The notes under the pieces were generated by a model. It saw only the letters and a list, made by a program, of their open reading frames with translations, searched no databases and was not told the DNA's origin. Shown one piece after another: positions 20,420 through 32,000 of a stretch of 64,000 nucleotides of DNA. Each line of letters starts with the position of its first letter. Positions within the stretch are counted from its first letter, which is position 1. Source of the stretch: Hoplostethus atlanticus (taxonomy: Eukaryota > Chordata > Actinopteri > Trachichthyiformes > Trachichthyidae); the NCBI GenBank assembly GCA_034670405.1, contig JAXDDX010000187.1:1-64000 (forward strand). The letters are read 5' to 3'. The position numbers were made by a program, and so were the translations under genes.

Positions 20420-22000
20420 CGGTCCTCCTAACCGCTTGTTTGTCCCTGATTCTGCTCGCTCCCAGGTCCTCCAGTGGGGTCACACGTCCCGCATTGCCTG
20501 CCATCCAGGGGTAGGCCGCACCTTGTCCCTCCTCAAGAGACATTTTTGGTGGCCATCCATGGAGGCCGATGTTCGGGCCTTCGTGGCTGCCTGTACGGTG
20601 TGCGCTCGGGGTAAATCCTCTCATCGGCCTCCCGCCGGCCTGCTACGCCCTCTGCCTGTCCCCGGTCGCCCCTGGTCACACATCGCATTGGACTTTGTCA
20701 CTGGTCTGCCTCCGTCCCAAGGTAACTCCACTATACTCACCATCGTAGATCGTTTTTCTAAGTCTGCCCATTTTGTTGCTCTACCCAAACTCCCCACAGC
20801 CCAGGAGACGGCCGAACTGCTCACCATCCATGTCCTGCGCCTCCACGGGATCCCCTCTGACATCGTCTCGGACCGGGGGCCGCAGTTACCCATTTCCCAG
20901 GTCTGGAGGTCCTTCTGTCAGGCGCTTGGGGCTTCGGTGAGTCTCTCCTCTGGCTTTCACCCACAGACTAATGGGCAGACAGAACGAACCAACCAAGACC
21001 TGGAGTCGGCCCTTCGTTGTGTTGCCGCCCGCAACCCCACTGCCTGGAGCTCCCAGTTACCTTGGGTGGAGTACGCCCACAACTCTCTGACCAGCACAGC
21101 CACAGGGGTGTCACCGTTCGAGGCTTCCTTGGGCTACCAGCCGCCCCTGTTTCCGGCCCAGGAGGAGGAGATTGCCGTATCCTCGGTTCAGACCCATCTT
21201 CGCCGTTGCCGCCGGATCTGGAGGGAGACTGTCATGGAAATTGCCTGTAAGCACTCAGAACTCTTTAAATAACACACAAAACATTGACAGTTTGAAGTAT
21301 AAAAATATATTGTATACAGATATATTGGAGAGAGAAAGACACAGGTCTCACAGAAAGTCAAAGTCTCTCTATGCTCTCTCTCTCTGAAAATCAGCTAACT
21401 ACAATCTTTATAGTTTCTTTGGGAACAAAGAAGTCTCTTATGATTGGTTCACTTATGCTTAGAAAACATGTTTAACATGGTTCATCCTATAGGCTCTCTC
21501 CACATAGTAGTGGTCTGGTCAAGTTCAGATTTATGACTTCCTTGCAGGGCCTCAAATGCAGGCCTCACTGGCTTACTCTGCAACACTCAGGCACATATTC
21601 ATGACACTCATACCACATGTCTGTGGCAACACAGCATCAGTACAACAGACACAAAATGATAAATGATAAATTCTAGCATTCTGTGCTAATTTACTTTCAC
21701 AAGACGCGCTCCGCGCTTCTCCACACCGCTGACCGCAACCGGCGCCTGGCCGACCGCCACCAGACTCCGACTCCGGACTACCAACCGGGGCAGAAGGTAT
21801 GGCTCTCCTCCAGGGACATCCCACTCAGGGATGTCTCCAAAAACCTTTCCCCCCGGTTCATTGGCCCATTTGAAATCACCAGCATCATCAATCCCTCTGT
21901 TGTCAAGCTCAAGCTACCCAAATCTATGAGGATTCACCCCACCTTCCACGTTTCACAATTAAAACCAGTGTCTGTCAGCCCTTTGGGTCTAACCTTGTGA
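20420..22000 (+). pseudogene. pol remnant 3: integrase, interrupted by a solo LTR
   Basis: The HHCC zinc-binding region ([14 protein letters not shown] ... CTVC) begins at about 20475. The catalytic core keeps D, D and E (LDFVTG, VSDRGPQ, QTERTNQ). The second D to E gap reads as 36 residues by my count, one more than the usual 35, which suggests a small in-frame insertion near 20886-20895. At 21230-21701 a foreign LTR is inserted. The C-terminal part resumes at 21706 and runs into the 3' LTR remnant, so any chromodomain is missing. Removing the insert plus one target copy (476 bp) would account for the frame change seen across it. Confidence 0.85.
21226..21705. mobile_element. Nested solo LTR (472 bp) with 4-bp TSD
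   Basis: The insert at 21230-21701 begins TGTCATGG and ends TTTCACA, with AGAC on both sides (21226-21229 and 21702-21705). It has no coding capacity. It is most simply a solo LTR of an unrelated retroelement left after LTR-LTR recombination. It is younger than the gypsy element that it interrupts. Confidence 0.75.
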
Positions 22001-22010
22001 TACCATAACA
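21982..22010 (+). repeat. 3' LTR remnant (29 bp)
   Basis: Identical to the last 29 bp of the 5' LTR (17389-17417), followed directly by the GTTAT duplication. The upstream 300 bp of the 3' LTR and the polypurine tract are deleted, with the break at about 21981. Confidence 0.85.
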
Positions 22011-22015
22011 GTTAT

Positions 22016-22900
22016 TAAATATCGGCTATCATCTTGTCCACCTCCGATATGATGGAGGTTCCTCACTGACAATAGCTGCAATTAAACTTTATTTTTATAT
22101 TTTATTTATCCATTTGATTGTTCAACAATGTTTTTATTGAATGAGTTCTTCATTTAAAGGCCTAGTGTAGCCCACCGAAAATAATTTCATTACCTTGCGA
22201 GTTTCAGTGTCCCATGACAGTCCTAAATGCTGTTTCAGAGGCTTTCTCACCCTGATAAGAATACAATTCTGGGGGGAAAACACTGAATACTTGCACATTT
22301 CTGGCATGAAAAAGGTCAAACATTAAGACACTGAACATCGGCACAAAACATCGTCCTTCAAAAACCCATATCGATCGAACCCTATTGGCCTATACGTGCC
22401 GCTCCATCCTGCTGCTCGCTGCAGGGGTGGCTGTGTCGTGGGTCTCCCCCCTCGTGGATGCTGTCTGAAATGAGCAAACACACGTTAACACACACCATTC
22501 ATTTTTGCAGCATAAATAGCGAACAAAGCCACCTGGCATACATGAGGTGAGGACGCACTATGAATAGAAGGTGGATGTGTGCACCGCAATCGTCCTAGCT
22601 ATAGCTGTATCATATTAAGTGTTTTCCTTTTGCTTAGTAAAAAAAAAAAAAAAATAGAGAGAGATACCTTAAAAAATTTGGTGTGGCTCAAATCAGTGAT
22701 GCTCTAAATAAAATGGAATGGTCCAATAAAGTAGATTTATTTCCAAATGTAGCTTACTGTGACACAGGAAATCTATATCATCTCTAGCGTTAGCCCCTTT
22801 GGCCCCAAAGCAGTATCCAAGGACTCAACAAAGAAGGAGGAGTCATGTAAGACAGAGAGCCGTGCACGTGAGGGTCTTACACAATGCAAGTGGATGGGAA
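22016..22900. other. Intergenic, no gene recognised
   Basis: Contains a poly-A run at 22639-22654 and otherwise mixed sequence. No coding or RNA gene is supported. Confidence 0.5.
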
Positions 22901-22908
22901 GTCCATAC

Positions 22909-23702
22909 TGGCGGCTGGCCAATAGAGGGCGCTAGGGCTCCGCCCCACCACTCCCCACATCCTAGACTTCATTGAATAAGACTTTAAAAATTACTTTGAC
23001 ATTTTTTTTTTTAAATGAGCGAGGTAAATATTAGTTAGTGAGTAGAATGTATAATCTGCAATAAAATGTAGATTAAAATTGTTCTACGTTGTCTAAAGTT
23101 ACTGCTAGGCCATGTATTTCCGGCCTGGGGCTCAAAAATCTTTGCCCATTGACTCTCGTTATAAGTTGTACATGCGCAGTTCGCTCCTCTCAATACAAGA
23201 GATAGGAGCTTGGTGCAGCTTTCCTGCGCCCCACCAACGAACTGCGCATGTACAAACAGCATTTATCTGAATGCTGCTGATTTACACACCACCAACCACT
23301 GGTTGGCAGCAGAGAGCGATAAAATGCGCCAGAATGAGACAATATACTTTATAATATCGTTTTCAAGGAGCTGGTTTAGTAGGAAGGCTTGGCTAACTGT
23401 ATGTAGTGACGCCAATGCTTTATTTTGCTTTCCCTGCATCCTTTTTCAAACGACAGGTCTCAGACCCAGCATGGATTCAGACAGGTTTGAATGATTTAAA
23501 CCACATATCAGAAAAATCAAAAGCAAATGTTTGAGAAAGTAAACATAGCTGCTCATGTTACTTTACAGTTAAATGTTTTACAGCTCAGCAAATACAAATA
23601 AAGGCCTTTTCATTTATTTAAATACACTGATGATACCATAGTACATGTTGGCTTGATTTTTGGTATAGCCCCCCCTGGCGAAAAATGCACCAGCCGCCAC
23701 TG
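22909..23702 (+). mobile_element. hAT element remnant with 8-bp TSD
   Basis: The right end, read on the minus strand, begins CAGTGGCGGCTGGTGCATTT; the left end reads TGGCGGCTGGCC, apparently short of CAG. GTCCATAC flanks both sides (22901-22908 and 23703-23710). An 8-bp duplication fits hAT. It contains a broken piece of TTF/ZMYM1-type transposase and a hairpin (about 23168-23185 against 23239-23256). At 794 bp it is internally deleted. Confidence 0.8.
23330..23580 (+). pseudogene. hAT transposase fragment (TTF/ZMYM1-like)
   Basis: Encodes SWFSRKAWLT followed by ANALFCFPCILFQTTG. This is the start of the TTF-type zinc-finger region found in ZMYM1-like hAT transposases, with its CFPC core. 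After TTG the homology moves to another frame (DPAWIQTGLNDL) and then stops at TGA, so a frameshift plus truncation leave it non-functional. Family assignment is from motif memory. Confidence 0.7.
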
Positions 23703-23710
23703 GTCCATAC

Positions 23711-24168
23711 TTTACTTTTTTGGTGTGATGTTTGGTTTTTTTTTGGGATGTGACCTGAACAGACCAGATGCTGTCTTTGACCACTAGTGTGAAGGTGATC
23801 AAATAATGTTACCTTCAATAGACCGACGCCACGCTCCCCTCAAAGGTCCTAGGACGGTGAGGTTACATGGCATGTGCCCCCCCGAGGGTGTCACCCGTGT
23901 CACCCGAAAGCCCCATCTACTGTGTGCTCAATAATAATCCCTGAATAGAAGATAGGCTACTGAGGACCGTGTTCAACTCGGTCCTATTTCAGACATGAGT
24001 AACGCACCAATTCTATTCCTCTCTCATTCTGCCACCTTATCACTTCCTGCCTCGCTCCTCTGTCTCTGTCTTTATCTGTCTTCTTCTCTATCTCCCTCCC
24101 CTCAAGTGAAGACAGAGGAGATAATTGTGTTGACCGCATTAATAACACTGCAACAGATATCTGCACCC

Positions 24169-24214
<46 letters not shown>

Positions 24215-25311
24215 TGCCGCATTTCCCGAAATGAGTTTTTAATGGGCTGCACTGACTGCCACATTATGGTAAACGAAAAAAGCCTCTGCATTTTGACGCC
24301 CCGCCACCTTTTTCTTTCCCTCCATTACTCCGGGAGCAGAATTAGACGGAGAGCAGCCTCTGACAGTGTGATCCAGCGGTAACGGCGGAAGCGAAAGAGC
24401 CGTCTTAATTAGAAGCGAGGCAAGTCGTCCGATCTGTGAGCTCAGATTAGGGCAGCGTAGTGATGTTGCATTTGATTTGTCTCTGATTAAGGCGCGTCTG
24501 AAACCGGAGGCAGAGCACAATCCTAATGACAGGTGCTATCCAGCGACAAAGGTCGTGACCTCCAGGCAGTGATGGACCTAAGGCAAACAACCACCAGTAT
24601 AAACATCATTACATGTGTTCCGTTAATGCACCATATCTTCATAAGAAGACTTAAGAAGTCAATTGGTCTCATATTCAGTCTTTTTCTTAAGTGAACTATG
24701 GTGCCAGTGGGCTGAGATAATGCTACTTGTTTCTTTTTTTGTGACACTTTTTTCAGGAACTTTCTAGAAACAAGCGACAATATCCTGAAACGAGGCGGAA
24801 TAGGGCAGATCACTCCACTAGTACCAAGATGAGGACACTTTGTTCAAGTAAATATGTGAAACGGGTTGATTTGTAATGAAGTGAAATGATCTCACCTCAG
24901 TGCAGATTGTTTTTCTACTTGTTTCAAGAAAAATACGATCGTAAGACGTAAGATGGATCATTTTGCAGTGTACTGTCCTGTATATACCCTGTATTTGTAA
25001 CACTTCCTAACAGTAATTCATAAACCTACTGACTATCTTGCAGTGGTTGGATAGTATCAACATTATTCAACACACAAACATATGACCTCAAAACTGCACT
25101 GAAGACCAAATACTGGCATCTTCCTAGAATAATGTCGTTATTGTCTTGGTTTATTTGACCATAACTCTTACTGCACAGCAGCATTTTCATGTTATCTGAT
25201 ACAGATATCAAATATCAAAACAACTGCTGGGTTTTATTTTGACATTCTGTACTAGGGTTCCATCCATATTGGATTTTGAAGGCCGATGTTGATAGCAGCA
25301 TTCATAATAAT
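23711..25311. other. Intergenic; (CA)n and a possible regulatory block
   Basis: Contains (CA)n at 24172-24212. The non-repetitive block at about 24225-24535 has GATTAA and AATTAG cores and could be a conserved non-coding element, judged only by texture. A diverged copy of the TTTTGCAGTG-ended dispersed repeat spans about 24640-24970. Confidence 0.4.
24640..24970. repeat. Dispersed MITE-like repeat, copy 2
   Basis: Shares AAGTCAATTGGTCTCATATTC, TTTTTCTTAAGTGAA and TGCCAGTGGGCTGAGA with the copy at 50060-50320. It ends in TTTTGCAGTG, the complement of the CACTGCAAAA start of that copy. Weaker relatives lie at about 4505-4700 and 52118-52205. Confidence 0.6.
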
Positions 25312-25502
25312 CAGTATCTTTCACTTTTACAGCTTCTATTTGTGAGTTAATGGCAGAGAGATGGGAACATTGGAGGAGAGAGAGGAGGGATGACATGCAG
25401 CAAAGGTCCTGGGCCGGATTGGAATCCAGGATGCCGCGGGTACACGGTACACGCCTTAGACCACTGAGCCACCGGGACGCCCACAGTATCTTTAACTTTG
25501 AC
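25312..25502 (-). mobile_element. tRNA-derived SINE with target duplications
   Basis: Read on the minus strand, the head GGTGGCTCAGTGGTCTAAGG matches a pol III A box (TGGCTCAGTGG), and GGATTCCAATCC a B box, in tRNA-like spacing. The body spans about 25329-25483. CAGTATCTTTCACTTT (25312) and CAGTATCTTTAACTTT (25484) flank it as a target duplication with one difference. The tRNA of origin is not certain. Confidence 0.75.
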
Positions 25503-25608
25503 CATTTTTATGCCAAATAATTCCCCCCAAAAATACAAGGATGCAGTGTTTCCCCCAGATTGTATTCTTGGCTAGGTGGAAAAGCCTCTGAAACAGCATT
25601 TGGACCTA

Positions 25609-25659
25609 AACTACTTCTACTACTACTACTACTACTACTACTACAACTACTACTACTAG

Positions 25660-25691
<32 letters not shown>

Positions 25692-25706
25692 ATAATAATA
25701 ATAATA
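25609..25706. repeat. (ACT)n / (AAT)n microsatellite
   Basis: About 80 bp of ACT repeats with a few interruptions, then AAT repeats. It yields false serine- and valine-rich ORFs on the minus strand. Confidence 0.95.
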
Positions 25707-26216
25707 CATACATGCATACTTTGTGGGATCTGATCAAAATGAGGACTTCCACTTTACCGGGCAAGCGACTGACGCTTGACACCGGATACTCCTTCGCCGC
25801 CCTATCAGGATCCTCGCTGAGGGCCACACCCATGCCGCTGTCGGCAAATGGGAGATCCTTTCTGGGTAGGGGGTTGCCATAGTGACCTGCCTCAACTTGT
25901 GATGTGTCAAGCTTTCACACATACATAGAGACACACACAGACACACATACACACACACACACAGGCACGGTGTTGTTCAGCGTGCCGAGAGCAATGACAA
26001 ACAGCATTGATTTTCCTCCTCTGCCAAGATGAGGTTAAGGAATTGCTTCGATACGGCGCCAATAATTACCACTCAATTAGAGAAGAGAGATAGTGTCGAG
26101 AACAAGTAGGAGATACTTTATAGCGCGCACACACACATACTGCAGGCTTCATGCCATCTACATCATCCCCATCACTACTACTGCTACCACACACTGAGAG
26201 AGAGAAAGGGGGGAGA

Positions 26217-26266
<50 letters not shown>

Positions 26267-26421
26267 CGAGCATTGACTATATTTATTTGTGGAGCAGGTT
26301 TTTCTGTGTGTGCATATTAATTTAACAGCCTAAATAATTGACTTTTGCAGAACATCCACAAGAGGGAATTCCTCACAAATACTAGAGCAAGAAACGCCTA
26401 GAGAGAGAGAGAGGTAGACAA

Positions 26422-26457
<36 letters not shown>

Positions 26458-29052
26458 GCTACTGCAAAGATACTGATGTTTGTAATGGGCCTTTTTGTAA
26501 AGAGTGAAGCATTGAATTAGATTCATGATGATCGCTTATCATCATTATTGCTGAAGTTAATAATCTTTGACCATCACTTCCCTCATTATAACGTTCAGGG
26601 GATGGACAAAGAGGAAAAAGACTGCCTTCCATATCTTCTCCATCCTCTTGGATTTCAAACAGAATTCCCTCCTTTTCATCCTGTGGGGAGATTATGTCAT
26701 CGATGGAGCCGGCGAGAGGAGTGAGGAGTCACATGTTTTTCCATAATGGCTTTGCTGCCATCTTGTGATATTTAGTGGGTATTACAAGGAAAAACTAGTA
26801 CGCTAACCCTGACATGTTCTAAGTTGTGGCACTAACCAATAGGTAATACACTAACCAATTAAAGGATGTAGTCTACCAATGCAGCATATTTTTTTGTTTT
26901 TCAAGTTGTTTTTTCAAAAATATGCTGCAAAGTTGCAGCTCCTACAAAGTGCATGAATCAAAAAGAGAACAGTCGAAAAGAAAAGCTTTAATATTTATAA
27001 CCAGGACACATTGTGAAACATGTCAATAAGTGAATTAGTCCATTTTTAGTTAGATAGTTACAGTTTGGAATGACTTCTTTACATTTTTTTATTGCTTATT
27101 TAGATTTTGAGGATTGCTTCTCTATATTTGTACATCTTTTGTGTCTTAGAATGCTGCTGATGACACCTCTATTTAATAAAGTATCTATAGGATCTATCCA
27201 TGTATGCATTACTGTGAATACTATTACAGCACTGTATTGTACTGTACTTCAAAATCTGTTATAAATGTTGAGAAAATTGATGTTCTTAAAAATCTAAAGA
27301 CTGTATGTTGTTAACATGAGTATTGTCCTTTTGGTGAGTATATCCAGGATGATTTTGAGTCAGTTTTTCAAAATGATAAGATTGGATCATTCTGATCCAG
27401 ATACCACAAGGTCAATGATGACAATTGAGATTTACACTCTTTGTCGCCATCTGGTGGACAAATAATGTTACAACGTGTTTTTAGGGCCAAAATGAAGGGG
27501 GAACTAGATTCAATTATTTGCACAAATTGTTTTGAAGGTTTTGTTCATCAAAATGTTAATGCCTTACCAGTTACATCACAATTTCTTGGTTATATATAAT
27601 GACTTTAATGTCACTATGACAATTAATTCACCTCTAATCTAATCTCTCTAAAAACACAGAAACAACATTTAAAACTGATTAAAAGGCTGGATTGGATTTT
27701 AAAAAAATCTAAATCCATCCAAAATCTATCAGAAGTGTTGAAAAACTTGACTTTGAAGGCTTGTACTTTCTACAAGGAAAAGCAGATATCAGGGGATTCT
27801 ATGAGGCACCACGCTTAGGGGAGGTGCCCAGTGCCTCAAACGCAATTTCAACAGGAGAAACGCAAAACAGTGAACTCTCACTTCACTGGTAATAAAATGT
27901 TTTTACCACCATCCTACCTTACTGCCTAATTTCCAATAAACTCTTCTTTTCTGAAGAGTGCATTTAGCTATGACAAAAAGCCATGTGAATGGTGAAACAA
28001 GAGGCAATGGGTGTGAAAATCCTCTACGTTAACTTTCACAGGTTTGCAGAACTCAGTCAGCTCTCAATGAACTCAAAACTGAAGGAAAGGTTCAACTTCA
28101 ACTAAAAGCTGACTATATAACCTCTTCCACACTCATGTTGGCAAAAATTACACTGGGACACTTCCCAGTACAACCAGTCTTCTACTGCTGGCTCCACCAG
28201 ACCAGCTGGGGGGATTTAGTGCCTTGCTAAAGAGCACCTCAACAGTAGTAGTTAAGTGTGGGGGGGGGGATTACTCAGTCGCTTCCCCCTGCACAATTTG
28301 CAGTCAGCTCCTCATTCATCTCTGCAGTTCCTACCTGCTACATGCTGTTGTACCGGCCGTGCTGCTGACTCTCTCCACCACCCTCCTTATTAATCATATA
28401 CTTGCAGTAGTTGTCTGTTGAATTGATGTAGATTCAATATCTCATGATGTGTTTTCTGGGTTCTGTTCTGTGTACCGTTAGGAGGGTGAATCTCAGCAGG
28501 GTGCTTGGATTCATACGGGACCCTAGAGAGCAGAGCCTGTAAGCCAAATACAACTGGATGACCATTTGTGTAGTAAATGGTTCTAAACTCTCGACGAGAG
28601 TGTTCCTGACTGAACTGTGAGGTTAAAATATGGCTTCAATTTGAGGGCGCTTTCAACCATGTCAGATAAACAAGTAAACGACTACAGCCCATTTTGGACT
28701 TTGTCTAACAATTTCCTTCTGCAAAGATTCAAAATGGTGTGACATTAATAACTTTAGCTGTAGATCCTCCCTACTTTCCTATACAGTCAACAATATCTTG
28801 CAGAGTTTTGCCGTCTTGGTTTGATGTCATCACCAGTCTCCATCTTTATGCACTCGTCACTTGATTGCCTTGGTCTGAATTGATTTCAGGTGTGCACCTC
28901 CACTAGTGACTGAGGGAATGGTGGAAGTGTGCTAGCTGGAGGGAGAAGGAAGGCCTCTCCACACCTCAGCAGCTGTAGCCTCAAGCTAGCTGTGCTTCCT
29001 CATGTCGATGGCTGTTTGAGCACGTAGACTTGCACCGGGCATCGGCCTGGAA
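25707..29052. other. Intergenic upstream of slc7a2-like gene; microsatellites
   Basis: Holds (CA)n near 25940-25965, (GT)n at 26220-26267 and (GA)n at 26402-26455. No gene is supported; AT-rich unique sequence fills 26800-28200. The last few hundred bases before 29053 may contain the promoter and 5' UTR of the transporter, but no clear TATA box or CpG island is visible. Confidence 0.45.
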
Positions 29053-29063
29053 ATGGCCAGCAG
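29053..29063 (+). other. slc7a2: Inferred 11-nt initiator exon of slc7a2-like gene
   Basis: Exon 2 (from 29718) opens in phase 2 after the acceptor TGATTTCAG, has an in-frame stop 21 bp before the acceptor and no in-frame ATG, so the start must be upstream. ATGGCCAGCAG followed by donor GTAATA gives the right phase and a good ATG context (A at -3). Another upstream ATG exon cannot be excluded. Confidence 0.5.
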
Positions 29064-32000
29064 GTAATAATAATTGCTCACATCATGTGTTTTACACGCT
29101 CAGAGCTTCGGGTGTCGATGCACTGAAGCCGTTTTGGATCTGGCAATCCTCTTTCAAGTTTGAAGCTACAAATGTATGGAAGTTCTGTTTTGCAAGGTGC
29201 TTTATCCTCCTAGGTTAGGTGCAGTCTGTCACGGGCCTGGAATGGCTTATATTACATACTAAACACTTTTAGATCAATGGCCAATATTTTGTTTCTGTAC
29301 CTTGATTAAAATCCAAAGATTGCACTTTGAGACTATCCAAGAGCAATTAGACACAGCTAATACTCAAGTCGAGCGTTACACTGTACTGCGACTCTGAGGA
29401 CGATGTCATGGGCATCGATATTTCCAAATGCATAGTCAACTAATGTACCAGTGGTCAATTCTGCACACACATTTACACACATTTATTTGAAATAAAAGTT
29501 TTAGCTTTCTATCTGTCTAAATTTCACTTGCCTTTTGCTTCAAAAGTTTGTGCGGATAGACTGGAAGCTGCATCAAAGAGTGTGTATCTGTAATCGGCCA
29601 CTGATTTTTGTGTGTGTGTATGACAACTACACTCATATTTCTGTGCTAGTTGTATATGAGACTTGTTTGAACTCTGTAGCTAAAGGCCTGATTATAGACC
29701 GATGCCGCTGATTTCAGAATATCTTGCGCCAAAGTGCTGCGGGCCATCCGGGGCCTGACCCGCAAGAAGCCCCTGGAGCCAGAGGGCGAGGTCTCCAACT
29801 TCTGTCGATGCCTGACGACCTTGGACCTGGTAGCCCTGGGCGTCGGCAGCACCCTGGGGGCCGGCGTCTACGTGCTGTCGGGGGAGGTGGCCAGGGAAGT
29901 GGCCGGCCCCAGCATCATTGTCTCTTTCCTCGTGGCGGGGCTGGCGTCCGTCTTCGCAGGGTTGTGCTACGCGGAATTCGGGGCCCGCGTCCCCAAGACG
30001 GGCTCGGCTTACCTGTACAGCTACGTGACGGTGGGGGAGGTGTGGGCGTTCATCACCGGCTGGAACCTGCTGCTGTCCTACGTCATCGGTGAGTCAAACT
30101 TGAATGTTATTTGATGGGATGATTAGTGCAAATGAAAACTGTCATGCTGCCAAACTTTGACCCTGATCCCGGCAGTCCACCTGAGAGGAACCGTTTGTGC
30201 CAACGTGGATGGCAGCAATATCAGGTTTTCCGAATTGCTCCGTTTTGGGAAGCGGCAAGCCCCTGTGCCCACCAGTACACTAGCAGCTCCTTCCCCTCTG
30301 GTCACGATTATGGAGAAGCAGTGGGGGGCCAAGTGCATAAAGATGGCAGCCTCTCGCATTGCCATCATTTGATTCTCAAGGCCCATTACGCACCTGGTCC
30401 CATTTCTCATTTCACCGCGGCATTTCTTGTTTTCGTCGCTGAAGGGAAGGTTTTGTTTTCTTCCTGTTACTTTCTGCTTGACATCTTGAATTTGAGATCG
30501 TTTTTTTTCCTCACTGGGAACTTGGAAAATGTTTGTGTTGGCACTTCTTGTGTTAGCGTTGCAAGCTGCAAGCCAACTTGTTAACCTTGAGGTGAGCGGT
30601 AGAAATGCTTTCATGTCACAGACCGCCAAATAGACACCCATTTAGTCTTTTATATGTCTGTATTTTTTTCTTATACATTCTCTAATCTACTATCCAAATT
30701 TAATAATAATGAAATTAAATAACTTGTTTTATTGGAGACCCCTCTGGAAACCCCGCATGGAACCCTTGGGGTCCCCGGACCTCACTTTGAGATCCACTGC
30801 AGTAAGGAATAGCTTAGTGCTATAGTTTTTAGGGTCGCTCGCAGACAAACGGAGAAACCTTTTTCCCATAACCAAGAAAAATAACAGATTTAACTCTCAA
30901 CGTGTCCAAGCGTGTATTTCTTCTGCTTTGTTGTCTCTTTTTTATTTTTTTATCAGGAACCGCAAGTGTAGCAAAAGCCTGGAGTGGGACCTTTGATGAC
31001 CTGATGCACAATGTTATTGCTGACACTCTGGGAGAACACACAGCCATGGACTCACCTGGCCTGGCTCCACACCCAGACTTCTTTGCTGCTGGACTGATAA
31101 TGTTGCTGGCTGGTAAATGTCTGTAATTTTGTGCAAAAGTAATGATGCAATGGGGATAAAACCATCAGAATGTCAAAACTAAAGTCATTTCATAATGATT
31201 TATTGCCATCTTCATGCACTGCAGCAATATAGTATATACTTTTTAAATTTCAGGGATACTTGCATATGGCGTGAAGGAGTCTGCGGTGCTGAACTCCGTT
31301 TTCACTGCAGTGAATATAGTGGTGTTGCTTTTCATCATCGTCTCCGGCTTCATAAAAGGGGACATCAGCAACTGGCGCATCAGCAAGGTCGCTATCCTAA
31401 ACGCAACGCTGCACACAGAGTGAGAACTTTATCCCTTCTTTCACAGTGGTGCTACTTTTTGACCCAAATTCTGATCATGCAAGGGCACACGTAAAAACGA
31501 GAGCTTGGACTCACTGTGTTCCTCGTCTGAATCAAAGATGAATGAATGCAAATAGATTGGGAGAGTAGTGGATGAGTCGCAATTGATAAATGACTTTTGC
31601 TCCCCTGTCTTAGAAACCTGACGTCATCACTAAATGAAACCGTCGACTATGGCGTTGGTGGCTTCTTCCCCTTCGGCTTTGAGGGAACGTTAGCGGGAGC
31701 TGCAACATGTTTCTACGCGTTCGTTGGATTTGACTGCATCGCTACAACAGGTACTATCGAGAAGAATGCATGTTGTTGACTGATTTAAGAGCAGGACAGT
31801 CTTTTTTAAAAATATTTTTAAAGACAAAACGTTGTATCAATGCTGCAGTGCCACAGGGTTAGGTGCACGGAGGTACAGTACAGGTACTTGCAGTTGCATC
31901 ACATGTCTCCTAGCAACAACTGCCTTCCTAACCAGCCTGCTCTTCCAGGGGAGGAAGTGCAGAACCCACAGAGGGCTATTCCTCTTGGGATTGTGGCTTC

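Larger units (their letters stand above)
17084..22010 (+). mobile_element. Decayed Ty3/gypsy (sushi-like) LTR retrotransposon
   Basis: The order is 5' LTR, gag, protease, reverse transcriptase, RNase H, integrase, 3' LTR remnant. TG...CA ends and a 5-bp GTTAT duplication mark its limits. The domain order and gag/pol style fit the sushi branch of fish gypsy elements, the group from which mammalian PEG10/RTL genes derive (family knowledge). Several frameshifts, a nested solo LTR in the integrase region and loss of nearly the whole 3' LTR make it incapable of movement. If its parts are added together it is near full length except for the region between the integrase C-terminus and the 3' LTR. 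Confidence 0.9.

Noticed and set aside
23166-23256. Hairpin GTACATGCGCAGTTCG considered as a microRNA precursor
   Set aside because: It lies inside a hAT remnant, and both arms match a repeated inverted motif, so transposon structure explains it better.
29724-30092. 122-codon plus-strand ORF overlapping exon 2 of the transporter
   Set aside because: Alternative frame of a GC-rich coding exon. The transporter frame has the family motifs and matching splice phases.
30123-30641. 172-codon minus-strand ORF and overlapping plus-strand ORF
   Set aside because: They lie in intron 2 of the transporter gene and show no domain, splice or promoter evidence.
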